From Bacteroidota bacterium (GTDB lineage Bacteria; Bacteroidota; Bacteroidia; Chitinophagales; Chitinophagaceae), in assembly GCA_018267725.1 (NCBI GenBank), contig JAFDXY010000011.1, positions 124,001 to 188,000 of the forward strand: a stretch of 64,000 nt of DNA, given 5' to 3'. Shown here in pieces: positions 18,027-27,779 of the stretch. Within the stretch, counting starts at the first letter, position 1; each line of letters opens with the position of its first letter. A program made the translations under genes and the position numbers. The notes below the pieces were generated by a model that searched no databases, had not been told where the DNA came from, and was given only the letters and a program-made list of their open reading frames with translations.

Positions 18027-18078
18027 AAGTGTGCGACGCAAGGAACGATGCTATGAAAAACAAAAGTCTGTTACATTT
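18027..18078. repeat. AAGTGTGCGACGCAA-type intergenic repeat
   Basis: The core AAGTGTGCGACGCAA is at 18027-18041, followed by GGAACGATGCTATGAAAAAC and AAAAGTCTGTTACA. The core recurs at 4395-4410 and 56205-56220. A degenerate relative with the same TATGAAAAACAAAAGT tail lies at about 35907-35955. All copies are intergenic. Confidence 0.6.
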
Positions 18079-18098
18079 ATGTTATTACTACTTAAAAA

Positions 18099-18122
18099 AA
18101 TATCTGCCTTTGAGCAGATATT
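18099..18122 (-). terminator. Terminator of the smc gene
   Basis: A 9-bp stem AATATCTGC/GCAGATATT (18099-18107 with 18114-18122) has a 6-base loop. Read on the minus strand it is followed by a run of seven T, and it lies 24 bases past the smc stop. Confidence 0.8.
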
Positions 18123-18145
18123 GAATTACTAAATTATATTTTTAT

Positions 18146-21100
18146 TTAATTTGATAAACTTCTAAAATCTACCGGAACTAATTTGCTTACGCCAGGTTCT
18201 TGCATAGTTACACCGTAAATAACATCAACCGCACCCATTGTTTGTTTGTTGTGTGTTACGATAATGAATTGAGAGTTATCGCTAAACTTTTTAATCATTT
18301 GCGTAAACTTGCCAACGTTGGCATCATCTAAAGGTGCATCTACTTCATCTAAAATACAAAATGGTGCAGGTTTAATTAAATAAATGGCAAACAATAAAGC
18401 TGTTGCTGTTAATGTTTTTTCTCCTCCGCTTAATTGTGTAATTGATGATGGGCGTTTGCCTTTTGGTTTGGCAACAATATCAATGCCAGTCTCAGCAAGG
18501 TTTTCAGGGTTTTCTAAAACCATATCAGCAGTATCTTCTTCTGTAAACAATGCTTTAAATACTTTTTGAAAATTATCTCTTACTTGATTGAATGTATCTA
18601 AAAATTGCTGGTTGGCTGTTGCTTCTACTTCTTGAATGGTTTGTAATAAACTATCTTTTGCAGTAACCAAATCGTTCTTTTGTTCTAAAATAAATTCATA
18701 GCGTTTTTTCATTTCCATAAATGCTTCAATGGCTGTTGGGTTTACTTCTCCCATATTTTCTAAACGCTTTTTCATTCTATCTACACTTGCTTGTAAATCT
18801 TCAACTGCTTCTTCTGTTTGTCTTGCCTGACCAATAATTTCATCTAATTCAATTTTAAATTCTACACTTAATCTTTCTTTCATTCCTGCCAACTGCAATT
18901 TCAATTCATTTAGTTTATCTTTTATTTCACTAACTAAATGTTCTAACATTTCTTTACTCTTCACTTTTAAACGAAGTATACTTTCTTTCTCTTGCATTTC
19001 ATTTCGAAGGTTGTGATAAGTTTGGTCTGCTTCATTCAATTTTAATTCTTCGTTTTCTTTATTTCTTAATAATTCAATTAATGCTTCTTCAGCAGCAGTT
19101 AAAGTTATTGCACCTGTTTCAATTGCAGTAGCAGCTTCGGTTAGTTGTTGTGTGTTTGAGTTTATTTGATTGCTTAAATCGTTTAATTGATTTTGTTTAA
19201 ACTCTAATTCTTGTTGCAATGCAGTTATTTTACTTTGTTGTTTTGTAAGCTGCAAATTAGTTTCGTTGTATTGTGTGTTGGCGGTTGAATATTCTTCTTC
19301 TGCTTGCTGATAATCTTGCTCTGCCAATTGCATTTGTTGTTTTGTTTGTTGCAATTGATCGTTTAACTGATTGAATGATTCACGCGTTTCGGCAATAGCG
19401 TCATGTTCATCTTGCAAACGAATTTCAATATCATTTAATCTTGCATTGGCTTGCTCTTGTGCTGCATGTAAATTTTCTATTTTATTTTTGGCAGCAAAAA
19501 CATTGTTGGTTAATTGATTAATTTCTGTTTCAGTTTGTTTAATAGTATTTTCTTTTAACTGCTCGTTATAACCAATTACTTCATTATGTTTTGTTTGAAT
19601 ATTTGTTTTTAATTCATTAACAATTATTTCTTGTGCAGCAATTTCTTCTTGAAGTTTTTCTAAGTTTTTAGCACGACCAATTTTCTTTCCTTCAAACAAA
19701 CCAACACTACCACCGGTTAAAGTGTATTTACCTTTTACATATTTTCCGGTTTTCTCTAAAACTATTGCTCCGTTTGAGTTTTCAATAGCTTCATCATTTT
19801 CTGCAATAAAAACATTTGCTAATAAATACGCTGCTAATTTTTTGTATTGAGCATCTACTTCAATAACATTTAATGCAGCAATTGTGTTTGCAGGTTGATG
19901 ATAATTATTTTCTGCTTCACTTAGTTTATCTAAAATAAAAAAATTGGCTTTACCTTTTTTGTTATTGTCTAATAAATGAATGGCTTGCAAACCTTGTTGC
20001 AAATTATTTACAACATAATAATTTAAGTAAGGCTCTAATACATTTTCAACAGCAGCACGATATTCTTCTTTAACATAAATAATATCTGAAAGAATAGGTG
20101 CCTTATAATTCCACTCGGTATTGTTGTGTAAAAATTTTACGCTTTCAGGATAACCTTCCATGCTATCAATTAAACTTTTCAGCAAATCATGTTCATTGCG
20201 TTTAGCATCTAACTTTCTGTTTTCTTCTGCTAATTGATTGCGTAAAACTTCTAACTGTTGTTGTGTTTCTAAAATTTGTTCTTTTGTTTTTTCGTGATGT
20301 TCTTGTAATTGTTGTAAATCTATTCTTCTGGTTTCTAATAAAATTTCTTTTTCGTTTAACTCATTTTCTAATTGAGTTATTTGTGCACTGCGATTATTGT
20401 TTTCTTCATTCAATTGCAGCTGAGCTCTTTGCAAATTTTGAATGGAAGTATCGGCAACTGCTACTTTTTTTTCTGCATCAAATTGGTTGCGTTGTATTTG
20501 TTGGTGTTGATTTCGAAAAACATCGGTAGCACTACGTTTTTCATCAAACACTCTGCGTTTATCTTCTACCAAAAATCTTGCATTGGTTAATTGTGTTTGT
20601 AGTTGTTGCAAATTATTATCTTCATCAACCACTTGTTGTTTTGTAAAAACAATGCTGTCTTCAGTTCCTTTTAATTGTCCTTCTGCTTTTTGTAAAAAAT
20701 TACTAAGGCTTGTTTCTTTTTCTTTTAAGAAATGAAGGCTTTGTTGTGCTAAGTTTTTTTCGTTTTCTTTTGTACGAAGTTTTTGCAATAAATCGTTAAA
20801 CTCGTATTGCATACTTTGTAATGCTCTTTCTTTTTCTATGAAAGAAACTTTTTCTGCTTCTACTTTTGCTTCTTCAATAGCTATTTCTGCTTCTAATTGA
20901 ACTTTTTTGTTGGTTTCTGTTTCTTGTTGTTCTGTAAGGTTTTGATAGGTTAAATTAAACCCTTCTAATGCTGCTTTTGCCAATTCAACCGAAACTTCTT
21001 TATATTCTTTTTTTATTTCATAATACTTCTCAGCTTTTTTAGCTTGGTTTTCTAAAGCTTTTAATTGATTGTTTATTTCAAACAATAAATCTTCAATACG

Positions 21101-21667
21101 TGCTAAATCTTGCTCAGTAGCATCTAATTTATTTTTGGCTTCTTTTTTTCTTGTTTTGTAAATGGTAATGCCGGCTGCTTGTTCTAACATTTTGCGGCGG
21201 CTATTATCTTTATCTTTTATAATATCATCTACCATTCCTAATTCAATAATGGCATAGCTATCATTACTTACGCCAGTATCTAAAAACAAATTATGAATAT
21301 CTTTTAAACGGCATTGCACATCGTTTAACCTGTATTCACTATCGCCATTTTTAAAAAAGCGGCGTGTAACCGTAACCGTTGTAAATTCTGTTGGTAATAA
21401 ATTTCTTGTATTTTCAAAAGTAAGACTAACTTCTGCTAACCCGCTTGGGCTGCGGGTTTTAGAGCCATTAAAAACTAATGCTTCTAAATTTTCGCTTCTT
21501 AATGCAGATATTTTTTGCTCGCCAATAACCCAACGAATACTATCAATAATATTACTTTTACCGCAACCGTTTGGTCCAATAATTCCTGTTATTCCTTCAT
21601 CAAAACTCACTACAGTTTTATCGGCAAAACTTTTAAAGCCTTTTATTTCTAATGATTTCAATCGCAT
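18146..21667 (-). CDS. smc: Chromosome segregation protein SMC
   Basis: This ABC-type ATPase of the condensin core compacts and segregates chromosomes. The start is set at ATG 21667 (MRLKSLEIKGFKSFADK), giving 1173 residues. The frame is open further to 21760, but those extra residues do not look like SMC. The Walker A GPNGCGKS is at residues 31-38. Two very long coiled coils rich in Gln, Glu and Asn flank the hinge (about residues 500-650, including GGSVGLFEGKKIGRAKNLE). The ABC signature LSGGEKTLTATALLFAI and Walker B with LDEVDAPLDDANV lie near the C-terminus. ScpA and ScpB are not in the window. Confidence 0.96.
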   Translation of the reverse strand: MRLKSLEIKGFKSFADKTVVSFDEGITGIIGPNGCGKSNIIDSIRWVIGEQKISALRSENLEALVFNGSKTRSPSGLAEVSLTFENTRNLLPTEFTTVTVTRRFFKNGDSEYRLNDVQCRLKDIHNLFLDTGVSNDSYAIIELGMVDDIIKDKDNSRRKMLEQAAGITIYKTRKKEAKNKLDATEQDLARIEDLLFEINNQLKALENQAKKAEKYYEIKKEYKEVSVELAKAALEGFNLTYQNLTEQQETETNKKVQLEAEIAIEEAKVEAEKVSFIEKERALQSMQYEFNDLLQKLRTKENEKNLAQQSLHFLKEKETSLSNFLQKAEGQLKGTEDSIVFTKQQVVDEDNNLQQLQTQLTNARFLVEDKRRVFDEKRSATDVFRNQHQQIQRNQFDAEKKVAVADTSIQNLQRAQLQLNEENNNRSAQITQLENELNEKEILLETRRIDLQQLQEHHEKTKEQILETQQQLEVLRNQLAEENRKLDAKRNEHDLLKSLIDSMEGYPESVKFLHNNTEWNYKAPILSDIIYVKEEYRAAVENVLEPYLNYYVVNNLQQGLQAIHLLDNNKKGKANFFILDKLSEAENNYHQPANTIAALNVIEVDAQYKKLAAYLLANVFIAENDEAIENSNGAIVLEKTGKYVKGKYTLTGGSVGLFEGKKIGRAKNLEKLQEEIAAQEIIVNELKTNIQTKHNEVIGYNEQLKENTIKQTETEINQLTNNVFAAKNKIENLHAAQEQANARLNDIEIRLQDEHDAIAETRESFNQLNDQLQQTKQQMQLAEQDYQQAEEEYSTANTQYNETNLQLTKQQSKITALQQELEFKQNQLNDLSNQINSNTQQLTEAATAIETGAITLTAAEEALIELLRNKENEELKLNEADQTYHNLRNEMQEKESILRLKVKSKEMLEHLVSEIKDKLNELKLQLAGMKERLSVEFKIELDEIIGQARQTEEAVEDLQASVDRMKKRLENMGEVNPTAIEAFMEMKKRYEFILEQKNDLVTAKDSLLQTIQEVEATANQQFLDTFNQVRDNFQKVFKALFTEEDTADMVLENPENLAETGIDIVAKPKGKRPSSITQLSGGEKTLTATALLFAIYLIKPAPFCILDEVDAPLDDANVGKFTQMIKKFSDNSQFIIVTHNKQTMGAVDVIYGVTMQEPGVSKLVPVDFRSLSN

Positions 21668-21765
21668 ACGAACCCATTTTAGTACCTGCGAACATAGCCT
21701 ATTTAAAGTGTGAAAGGAAATGCAATAAAATAAATGTGAATAAGTAGTGAGGAAATACAACTATA

Positions 21766-21793
21766 ATGCCCCAATATATAGCGTTGAGGCATT
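21766..21793 (-). terminator. Possible terminator after the GH18 gene
   Basis: A stem of ten pairs with one mismatch (around AATGCC/GGCATT) has a 9-base loop, 25 bases past the GH18 stop codon on the minus strand. The following sequence is only weakly T-rich, so it could also be a processing or regulatory hairpin ahead of smc. Confidence 0.35.
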
Positions 21794-21818
21794 AAAATTT
21801 TAAAGAAGATTTTTAATA

Positions 21819-22892
21819 TTAATATGCACGTCCCAATGTATCGCAAACTGCTTTCATTAATGAATTTGCATCGTTAGTATCTTGCCCCATTTCCCACATC
21901 ATTATTCCGCCAGCAGTGTTTTTTGCTAACATAGCTTTTTTCTTTGCAGTTGGTTGTCCGTTATAATAAACTGTGTAATTAGTAAAACCTCCGGCAGTTA
22001 CAATTGCAGAATCAGACAAAGGGCTTCCGCCTTGCGATAAAATTCCTGAATAAGTAAGTATAGTACCGCTTTGTGTAATGCCCGATGGCCTACCGTATGC
22101 CGGAAAACCTAATACGGTTTTAGAGCTTGAAAGCCCTCTTGTATTAATCCAATAATTTAAACATACTTGTGCCAATGTATAATCGCTATGTTGTTTGTAT
22201 GGAACAGATGTACTAAAATCATCGTAAGCCATAATATTATAAAAATCTATATAATTACTTTTTAGTAATTCATCTCTTATAGCATTTGTATAAGAACCTA
22301 CATATTTACCTGAAGTTAAAGCTGTTGATAAATAGTATTTTGAATTAGTGTGGCAACTATCACTCAATTCTTTCATTAAACTTGTATAAGTTGCATCGGT
22401 ACCATCGGAAGTAGAAGGAAATTCCCAATCAATATCAACTCCATCTAAACTATAACTTCTTACCAAATTCATTATTTGAATAATAAAATTTGTTCTTCCA
22501 CTTGCAGTAGCTGCCATATTTCTCCAATCGGTTGTACTTCCATTTATAGATATAAAAGTTTTGCAATTATATGTTTTTGCTTTTGCTTGTACAGCAACTA
22601 AATTAGTAGGAACGGCTAAAGATAAACCACCCGTTGCCGTAACAGAAGCAAACGCATAATTAATAACATTGCACATTTTATATTTATTATCTGCTAAAGC
22701 AGAAGGGCTTCTGTAACTTGGCATATAACCAACAACATAAAAACTTAAAGGTGTAGGTGGTGCAATAGTGGCAGGCGTAGGTGGCGTTGGAGTTGGAGGT
22801 GTGCCTCCGCCGCCAGATGTACCGGCATCTTTACTACAAGAAATTAACAAAAAAAGCAAAAAGCAGCAAGTGATTACAAGTTTATTATTCAT
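21819..22892 (-). CDS. GH18 chitinase-like lipoprotein
   Basis: This 357-residue lipoprotein has its lipobox Cys at residue 19 (LLISCSKD). A Gly/Pro/Thr linker precedes the catalytic barrel from about residue 50. The GH18 signature LDGVDIDWE is complete, with acid/base Glu157 and Asp153/Asp155. The conserved SINGSTTDWRNMA, IMAYDDFS and late W in GGIMMWEMGQD are present. GH18 enzymes hydrolyse beta-1,4-linked GlcNAc polymers such as chitin. Cell-surface anchoring suggests glycan scavenging. No polysaccharide-utilisation SusC/SusD pair is nearby. Confidence 0.9.
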   Translation of the reverse strand: MNNKLVITCCFLLFLLISCSKDAGTSGGGGTPPTPTPPTPATIAPPTPLSFYVVGYMPSYRSPSALADNKYKMCNVINYAFASVTATGGLSLAVPTNLVAVQAKAKTYNCKTFISINGSTTDWRNMAATASGRTNFIIQIMNLVRSYSLDGVDIDWEFPSTSDGTDATYTSLMKELSDSCHTNSKYYLSTALTSGKYVGSYTNAIRDELLKSNYIDFYNIMAYDDFSTSVPYKQHSDYTLAQVCLNYWINTRGLSSSKTVLGFPAYGRPSGITQSGTILTYSGILSQGGSPLSDSAIVTAGGFTNYTVYYNGQPTAKKKAMLAKNTAGGIMMWEMGQDTNDANSLMKAVCDTLGRAY

Positions 22893-22946
22893 TTAAGATG
22901 TTTCTTGCAATATAAAACAATTATTGCTGAAAAAATCCGCAAAAAA

Positions 22947-24371
22947 TTAACATTCACTCAAATTAACAGGAATATGAATAGCTAAACCACCATCAGAGGT
23001 TTCTTTGTATTTGCTATTCATGTCTAAAGCCGTATCCCACATGGTTTTTATACATTTATCTAAACTAACTTTAGCATAATCGGGAGAACTTTGTAATGCC
23101 AATTGAGAAGCAGTTATAGCTTTTATAGCACCCATTGTATTTCTTTCTATGCAAGGAATTTGTACCAATCCGCCAATAGGATCGCAGGTTAAACCCAAAT
23201 GATGTTCCATTGCAATTTCTGCTGCCATTAATGCTTGGCGTTGTGTGCCTCCTAAACTTTCGGTTAGTGCAGCAGCAGCCATTGCAGATGATACGCCAAT
23301 TTCTGCCTGACAGCCACCCATTGCCGCAGAAATAGTTGCACCTTTTTTAAAAATGCTTCCTACCTCTGAAGCGGTTAATAAAAACTTTATAATCTTATCT
23401 TCATTATTACCGTTACAAAAAGCAATAAAATACATAAGCACCGCTGGAATAACGCCGGCTGCACCATTGGTTGGAGCAGTAACCACTCTACCAAAGCTTG
23501 CATTTTCTTCATTTACGGCTAATGCAAAACAACTTACCCAATCTAAAATATTTTTAAAGTCTTGCTTTTGCTGAATAATTTTTAACCAATCTTCATAACC
23601 ATTATACTTTAAACCGTTAATTAATTTATTATTCAAATCGTAAGCCCTTCTTCTTACATGTAAACCTCCGGGCAATTCTCCTTTTGCATGGCAACCTCTG
23701 TAAATACAATCTCGCATAGTGTACCAAATATTTAAAATGCCTTTTTTGGTTTCGTTTTCATTTCTCCATGCATTTTCATTTTCCATTACAACTTCATTAA
23801 TTGTTAATCCGGTTTTCATGCACCAATGCAATAAATCGTCTGAAGTATTAATAGGAAAAGGTAAATCAACAATATTTTTCTTTGTATTATTTTCTCCTTC
23901 TTTTACTACAAAGCCACCGCCAATTGAATAATAAGTTTCACTGAAATTATTATCGTCTTTTGTTTCAATTAAAAACGTTAATCCGTTAGGATGAAAGGGT
24001 AAACTTTCATTATATAAAAATTGAATATTTTCTTTAATATCAAAATCAATATTAATTTCTCCGCCCAAATGCAATACATTATTGTATTGAATATGATTGA
24101 TTTTTGGAGTGATGGAATTTACATCAATTGTTACAGGGTCTTCATTTTCTAAACCTAATAAAACAGCAATATCTGTTCCGTGCCCCTTACCTGTTTTGGC
24201 TAAAGAACCATACAATAAAACAGTTATTTTTTTTATGTTTTGAAGAGAAGTGTGTGTTTTAATGGCTTCAACACATTGCAATGCAGCCCGCCAAGGACCA
24301 AGTGTATGAGAACTTGAAGGACCAACACCAATTTTAAACATATCAAAAACGGAAATACTTTCATGTGGCAT
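22947..24371 (-). CDS. sdaA: L-serine ammonia-lyase, iron-sulfur type, single chain
   Basis: This 474-residue fused enzyme deaminates L-serine to pyruvate and ammonia with a 4Fe-4S cluster as Lewis acid. The beta-domain start [20 protein letters not shown] (residues 7-26) and the alpha-domain blocks [30 protein letters not shown] and [15 protein letters not shown] are present, along with conserved Cys residues for the cluster. It is monocistronic as far as can be seen. It could compete with serine palmitoyltransferase for serine, but no regulatory link is visible. Confidence 0.94.
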   Translation of the reverse strand: MPHESISVFDMFKIGVGPSSSHTLGPWRAALQCVEAIKTHTSLQNIKKITVLLYGSLAKTGKGHGTDIAVLLGLENEDPVTIDVNSITPKINHIQYNNVLHLGGEINIDFDIKENIQFLYNESLPFHPNGLTFLIETKDDNNFSETYYSIGGGFVVKEGENNTKKNIVDLPFPINTSDDLLHWCMKTGLTINEVVMENENAWRNENETKKGILNIWYTMRDCIYRGCHAKGELPGGLHVRRRAYDLNNKLINGLKYNGYEDWLKIIQQKQDFKNILDWVSCFALAVNEENASFGRVVTAPTNGAAGVIPAVLMYFIAFCNGNNEDKIIKFLLTASEVGSIFKKGATISAAMGGCQAEIGVSSAMAAAALTESLGGTQRQALMAAEIAMEHHLGLTCDPIGGLVQIPCIERNTMGAIKAITASQLALQSSPDYAKVSLDKCIKTMWDTALDMNSKYKETSDGGLAIHIPVNLSEC

Positions 24372-24464
24372 AATGCAAAAGTAAGCTAACTGATATTTTT
24401 ATTTCTAATTATTCAATTATCGTTTGTTTATTTAGCAAGAGCTATGAGGTTTTATATACTTAAT

Positions 24465-25619
24465 TTAAGATATTAGCTTATTCCACGGTTTTACTTTTAT
24501 ACCATTACTCCATTGTTGTTCTTGTTTACCACCATATATCAATTCTTGTATAATAGGTTTTTTGTTTAATGCAGCAAAATATTCTAACCCTTTAAAAAAC
24601 GATGAAGCTATGGTTTCGCCTGCCTTTAATTCAATTGCTGTTAGCTTGCCTGCATCATCTAATAGAACATCAATTTCATTACCAGTTTTATCTCGCCAAT
24701 AAAATAAATTGTCTGTTTTTCCTGCATTAAATCTTTGTTTCAATAATTCGTTTACTACCATGTTCTCAAACAAAAAACCTTTTGTTGCATGTGTTGTAAT
24801 TTGTTTAGCATCAGTTATCCCAAGCAACGCACAAGCAACACCTGTATCATAAAAATAAAGCTTAGGCGATTTTATTATTCTTTTATTAAAATTTTGATGG
24901 TACGGTTTAAGCAAATAAATAATATAACTGCTTTGTAAAATGCTTAACCAAGCTGAAACCGTTTTAGGGTCTAATCCACAATCGTTTGCCAAAGAAGCTA
25001 AGTTTAAAATTTGCCCCGTTCTGCCTGCACATAATTTTAGCAACTTCATAAATAAAGAAAGGTTGCTAATGTTTTTAAGTTGCCTCACATCTCTTTCAAT
25101 GTATGTACTAACATAAGCATTATACCAGTCGTTAGCATTTATTTTATGGACAATTTGTTCTGGATATCCGCCATTAAAAATATGCCATGTATAGTTTGCT
25201 TTTAATTTTTTGCTCTGCTGTAATTCTTGCAACGATAAAGGTAATAATTGTATGTATGCAATTCTGCCCGAAAGTGTTTGTGTTATATTTTCTTGCAATA
25301 AAAAATTGTTAGACCCTGTTAAGATAAACAACCCTTTTTTCTTTGTTGCATCTAATATTTCTTGCAAATACGAAAACAAATGTGGTGCTTTTTGAACCTC
25401 ATCTAAAATAGCTCCGTTAGCAAATTGATTTAAAAAAGCTCTTGGGTCTTTTGTAGCAAATTCAAGTATATCAGGGTTTTCTAAGGAAATGTATGGTTTA
25501 GTTGGAAATGATTTTCTGCACAAAGTTGTTTTACCGCTTTGTCTTGGTCCAACTACTGCTACACTACGAAATGAGTTAGCCAATTTCAATAATCGTTCTG
25601 CTGCTGTACGTTGTATCAT
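24465..25619 (-). CDS. AAA-family ATPase with DUF4143 domain
   Basis: This 384-residue protein has a P-loop VVGPRQSGKTT (about residues 22-32), a Walker B NGAILDEVQ (~68-76) and sensor TGSNN. The C-terminal half is a DUF4143 module (SLANDCGLDPKTVSAWLSIL, KSPKLYFYDTGVACALLG) with a PD-(D/E)xK-like segment (FYWRDKTGNEIDVLL, then AIELKAGE). This family is common and often horizontally moved, and its function is unsettled. It stands alone on the minus strand and is not flanked by repeats. Confidence 0.9.
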   Translation of the reverse strand: MIQRTAAERLLKLANSFRSVAVVGPRQSGKTTLCRKSFPTKPYISLENPDILEFATKDPRAFLNQFANGAILDEVQKAPHLFSYLQEILDATKKKGLFILTGSNNFLLQENITQTLSGRIAYIQLLPLSLQELQQSKKLKANYTWHIFNGGYPEQIVHKINANDWYNAYVSTYIERDVRQLKNISNLSLFMKLLKLCAGRTGQILNLASLANDCGLDPKTVSAWLSILQSSYIIYLLKPYHQNFNKRIIKSPKLYFYDTGVACALLGITDAKQITTHATKGFLFENMVVNELLKQRFNAGKTDNLFYWRDKTGNEIDVLLDDAGKLTAIELKAGETIASSFFKGLEYFAALNKKPIIQELIYGGKQEQQWSNGIKVKPWNKLIS

Positions 25620-25704
25620 ATACCAAATATAATAACAAAAATGGACAAATAAGGAATCGAATTCCCTATTTGTCTAAAAATAGTTACTCAAACAAATTCA
25701 CTTC

Positions 25705-26007
25705 CTACCTATTTTTCTCTTCCAACTCTTCAATTGTTTTTTTTGCTTTTGCTAACCGTATGGCTTTGTTTTTTTCTACTAATTTATTGGTAGACCAATG
25801 TTCTATTTTATGATGTAATGGAACAATTAATGCTGCAATACAAACCAATGCCAACAACATTAATATTGGTGAATGATGTGTAATATTTTCAAGAAAAAGA
25901 TGTATGAGTAAATTAATAAATTCAAACACAACCAATAAAATAATTACACTTAAAAATGCAACTATTTTATGATGCACAATAAAACTTCTGCTTAATAATA
26001 AAAACAA
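25705..26007 (-). CDS. Small membrane protein, start uncertain
   Basis: With a TTG start at 26007 the protein has 100 residues, two or more hydrophobic helices (IVAFLSVIILLVVFEFINLLI, then LMLLALVCIAALIVPLHH) and a charged C-terminal coiled-coil-like tail (AKKTIEELEEKNR). The frame stays open upstream for about 34 more codons, to a stop near 26110. That stretch encodes another hydrophobic helix, but has no ATG, GTG or TTG. Either translation starts at TTG 26007 or at a rare codon upstream, or the 5' end has been mutated. No family was recognised. Confidence 0.55.
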   Translation of the reverse strand: MFLLLSRSFIVHHKIVAFLSVIILLVVFEFINLLIHLFLENITHHSPILMLLALVCIAALIVPLHHKIEHWSTNKLVEKNKAIRLAKAKKTIEELEEKNR

Positions 26008-26352
26008 AATAATAGCAGTTAAAATAGCAATGGCTGTAATGGCTAATTGAATATTGTGGTGGCAGTTTTCTTTTATAAGCTTTATATGCTTAAAGTTTAC
26101 AAAGCCTATTTATGTTGAACTAAGCTAACCTATCTTTGTTATGTGCAATTGTTTGGTATAATTTGTTTTGATTTAGTAACAACCGCTTCAATGCAATAAA
26201 AATGCTCAAAAAACGTTGAATGTTAAGTTAGGCAAAGGCTATATTTAAGAATAGGATATTGATTTAAAAATACAAATTAAAACGAAAAAAAATATAACCC
26301 CTGATTTGAGGGATTTCATAATTAATAATAATAAAAGATAATTGCATTGTAA
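26008..26352. other. 345-base region without a confident gene
   Basis: The left ~100 bases may encode the missing N-terminus of the minus-strand membrane protein (see its entry). The remainder is AT-rich, presumably promoter DNA for the lipoprotein run starting at 26368. I see no hairpin terminator, tRNA or repeat. Confidence 0.5.
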
Positions 26353-26367
26353 ATGCAGTTACCCAAC

Positions 26368-27762
26368 ATGAAAATAACTTGGAAATATATTACTGCGTTT
26401 GCATGTTTTGCTATGGTAATAGCCTGCTCAAAATATGTAGATACCAGAACCACTTCTACCTCCGGAAACGGAACCACTACGCCTATTACAGGTGGTGGCA
26501 GTGGCACAGGTAGCGGAGGAGGCAGTACAGGCACACCCGGGGCAACTCCTGGTTCAGGCAGCGGCAGCGGTTCTGGATCAGGGTCAGGTTCGGGAGGAGG
26601 AAACACAGGAAATCCCGGAGCAACTCCATTACCTCCTGGCACTACTCCTGGTTCGGGTGGCACTACAACTAAAGATTCTGTTTATAATTTAGGAATAGAT
26701 ACTTTAAGAACAGGTGTTTGCACAACCGGCGAAATTTTTACTTTTACAAGTACTGCAAAAGGTGTTCCCGCAGGTGCAACATACGAGTGGTATTTTGCAG
26801 ATGGTACGCAAGATTTAGGTACTAAAACAGCCATAACTCACCAATACCAATACAACGGCACTTTTACAGTATTATTAAAAATTAAAGCCAACGGAGTTTA
26901 TTATAATGCTTCAATTAATGTAAAAGCATACGGGCAAAATTTAGTGCCTTCGGCAAATTTTAATGCACAACAAACAAACCCTAATAGCGGCGGTAATGTT
27001 TATTTCTTTAATGCAAGTGGTTCTCAACCTCCACAAGGCGGTTCAATAAATTATTATGAATGGGATTTTGGTGATGGAACAAGTAGTGCAGGTTCTTCAC
27101 AATCTACCAGAACAAAAAGTTATACGCCAATACCTAAAGATCAAACTTTATATGTTAAGCTAACTGTTACCGGAAACCCTGGTGGTTGCAAAAGTAGTAT
27201 AACGCAAGATATTAGTGTTCCTGCAAAATATACGGTTACAGGCTCTTTCAGTATTTCTTCAACAAGTGCATGTTTACCAAGTCATGAGGTATTTACTTTC
27301 ACTCCAAATTATTCAGGTGTTCCTTCAGGTGCAGATTATAAATGGGAATATAGCGATGGAAGCCCTGCAGACTACGGTTATATAATGAGCCATACTTTTT
27401 TATATAAAAATTTTTATACGGTTAAACTAACTATTTCTTATAACGGATTAGTAATTTATACCGAACAACAATCTATAAGTTCTAAAGGGCAAGATACCAA
27501 CCCAACGGTTTCTATTTATTCACAATACACAAACCCTACAACATATAGTTATAATGCTAATACAAGTATTGGAGGAGGTTGGGCAATTATTAAAAGTGAA
27601 TGGGATTTTGGTGATGGAACAACTGCCACAACACCAAATGTTGTAAACCATGTTTTCCCTAAAAGTCCCGTAGCAAAAACTTATACTATTACTATGAAAG
27701 TTACCAGCAATTCGGGTTGTGTTGCACAAGATGCTACACAAACAACCATTCCTGCTAATTAA
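26368..27762 (+). CDS. PKD-domain lipoprotein with Gly/Ser linker
   Basis: A start at ATG 26368 (MKITWKYI) places the lipobox Cys at residue 20 (VIAC). Another in-frame ATG lies 15 bases upstream. A Gly/Ser/Thr linker covers about residues 28-105. Four PKD-type Ig-like domains follow, each with a core such as YEWYFADGT, YEWDFGDGT, YKWEYSDGS or SEWDFGDGT. Domains 1-2 and 3-4 resemble each other as pairs, suggesting duplication of a two-domain unit. PKD domains mediate binding or spacing at the cell surface, and no catalytic domain is seen. It heads a run of four lipoprotein genes. Confidence 0.88.
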   Translation: MKITWKYITAFACFAMVIACSKYVDTRTTSTSGNGTTTPITGGGSGTGSGGGSTGTPGATPGSGSGSGSGSGSGSGGGNTGNPGATPLPPGTTPGSGGTTTKDSVYNLGIDTLRTGVCTTGEIFTFTSTAKGVPAGATYEWYFADGTQDLGTKTAITHQYQYNGTFTVLLKIKANGVYYNASINVKAYGQNLVPSANFNAQQTNPNSGGNVYFFNASGSQPPQGGSINYYEWDFGDGTSSAGSSQSTRTKSYTPIPKDQTLYVKLTVTGNPGGCKSSITQDISVPAKYTVTGSFSISSTSACLPSHEVFTFTPNYSGVPSGADYKWEYSDGSPADYGYIMSHTFLYKNFYTVKLTISYNGLVIYTEQQSISSKGQDTNPTVSIYSQYTNPTTYSYNANTSIGGGWAIIKSEWDFGDGTTATTPNVVNHVFPKSPVAKTYTITMKVTSNSGCVAQDATQTTIPAN

Positions 27763-27779
27763 TATTATTAAATATTTGA

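Noticed and set aside
21668..21760. N-terminal extension of SMC
   Set aside because: The extra 31 codons do not resemble SMC, and the canonical MRLKSLEIKGFKSF start lies at 21667.
26322..26692. Pro-rich minus-strand frame and a second plus-strand frame over the Gly/Ser linker of the PKD lipoprotein
   Set aside because: Gly/Ser-rich codons give long open frames in other phases; the products are low-complexity and overlap a clear lipoprotein.
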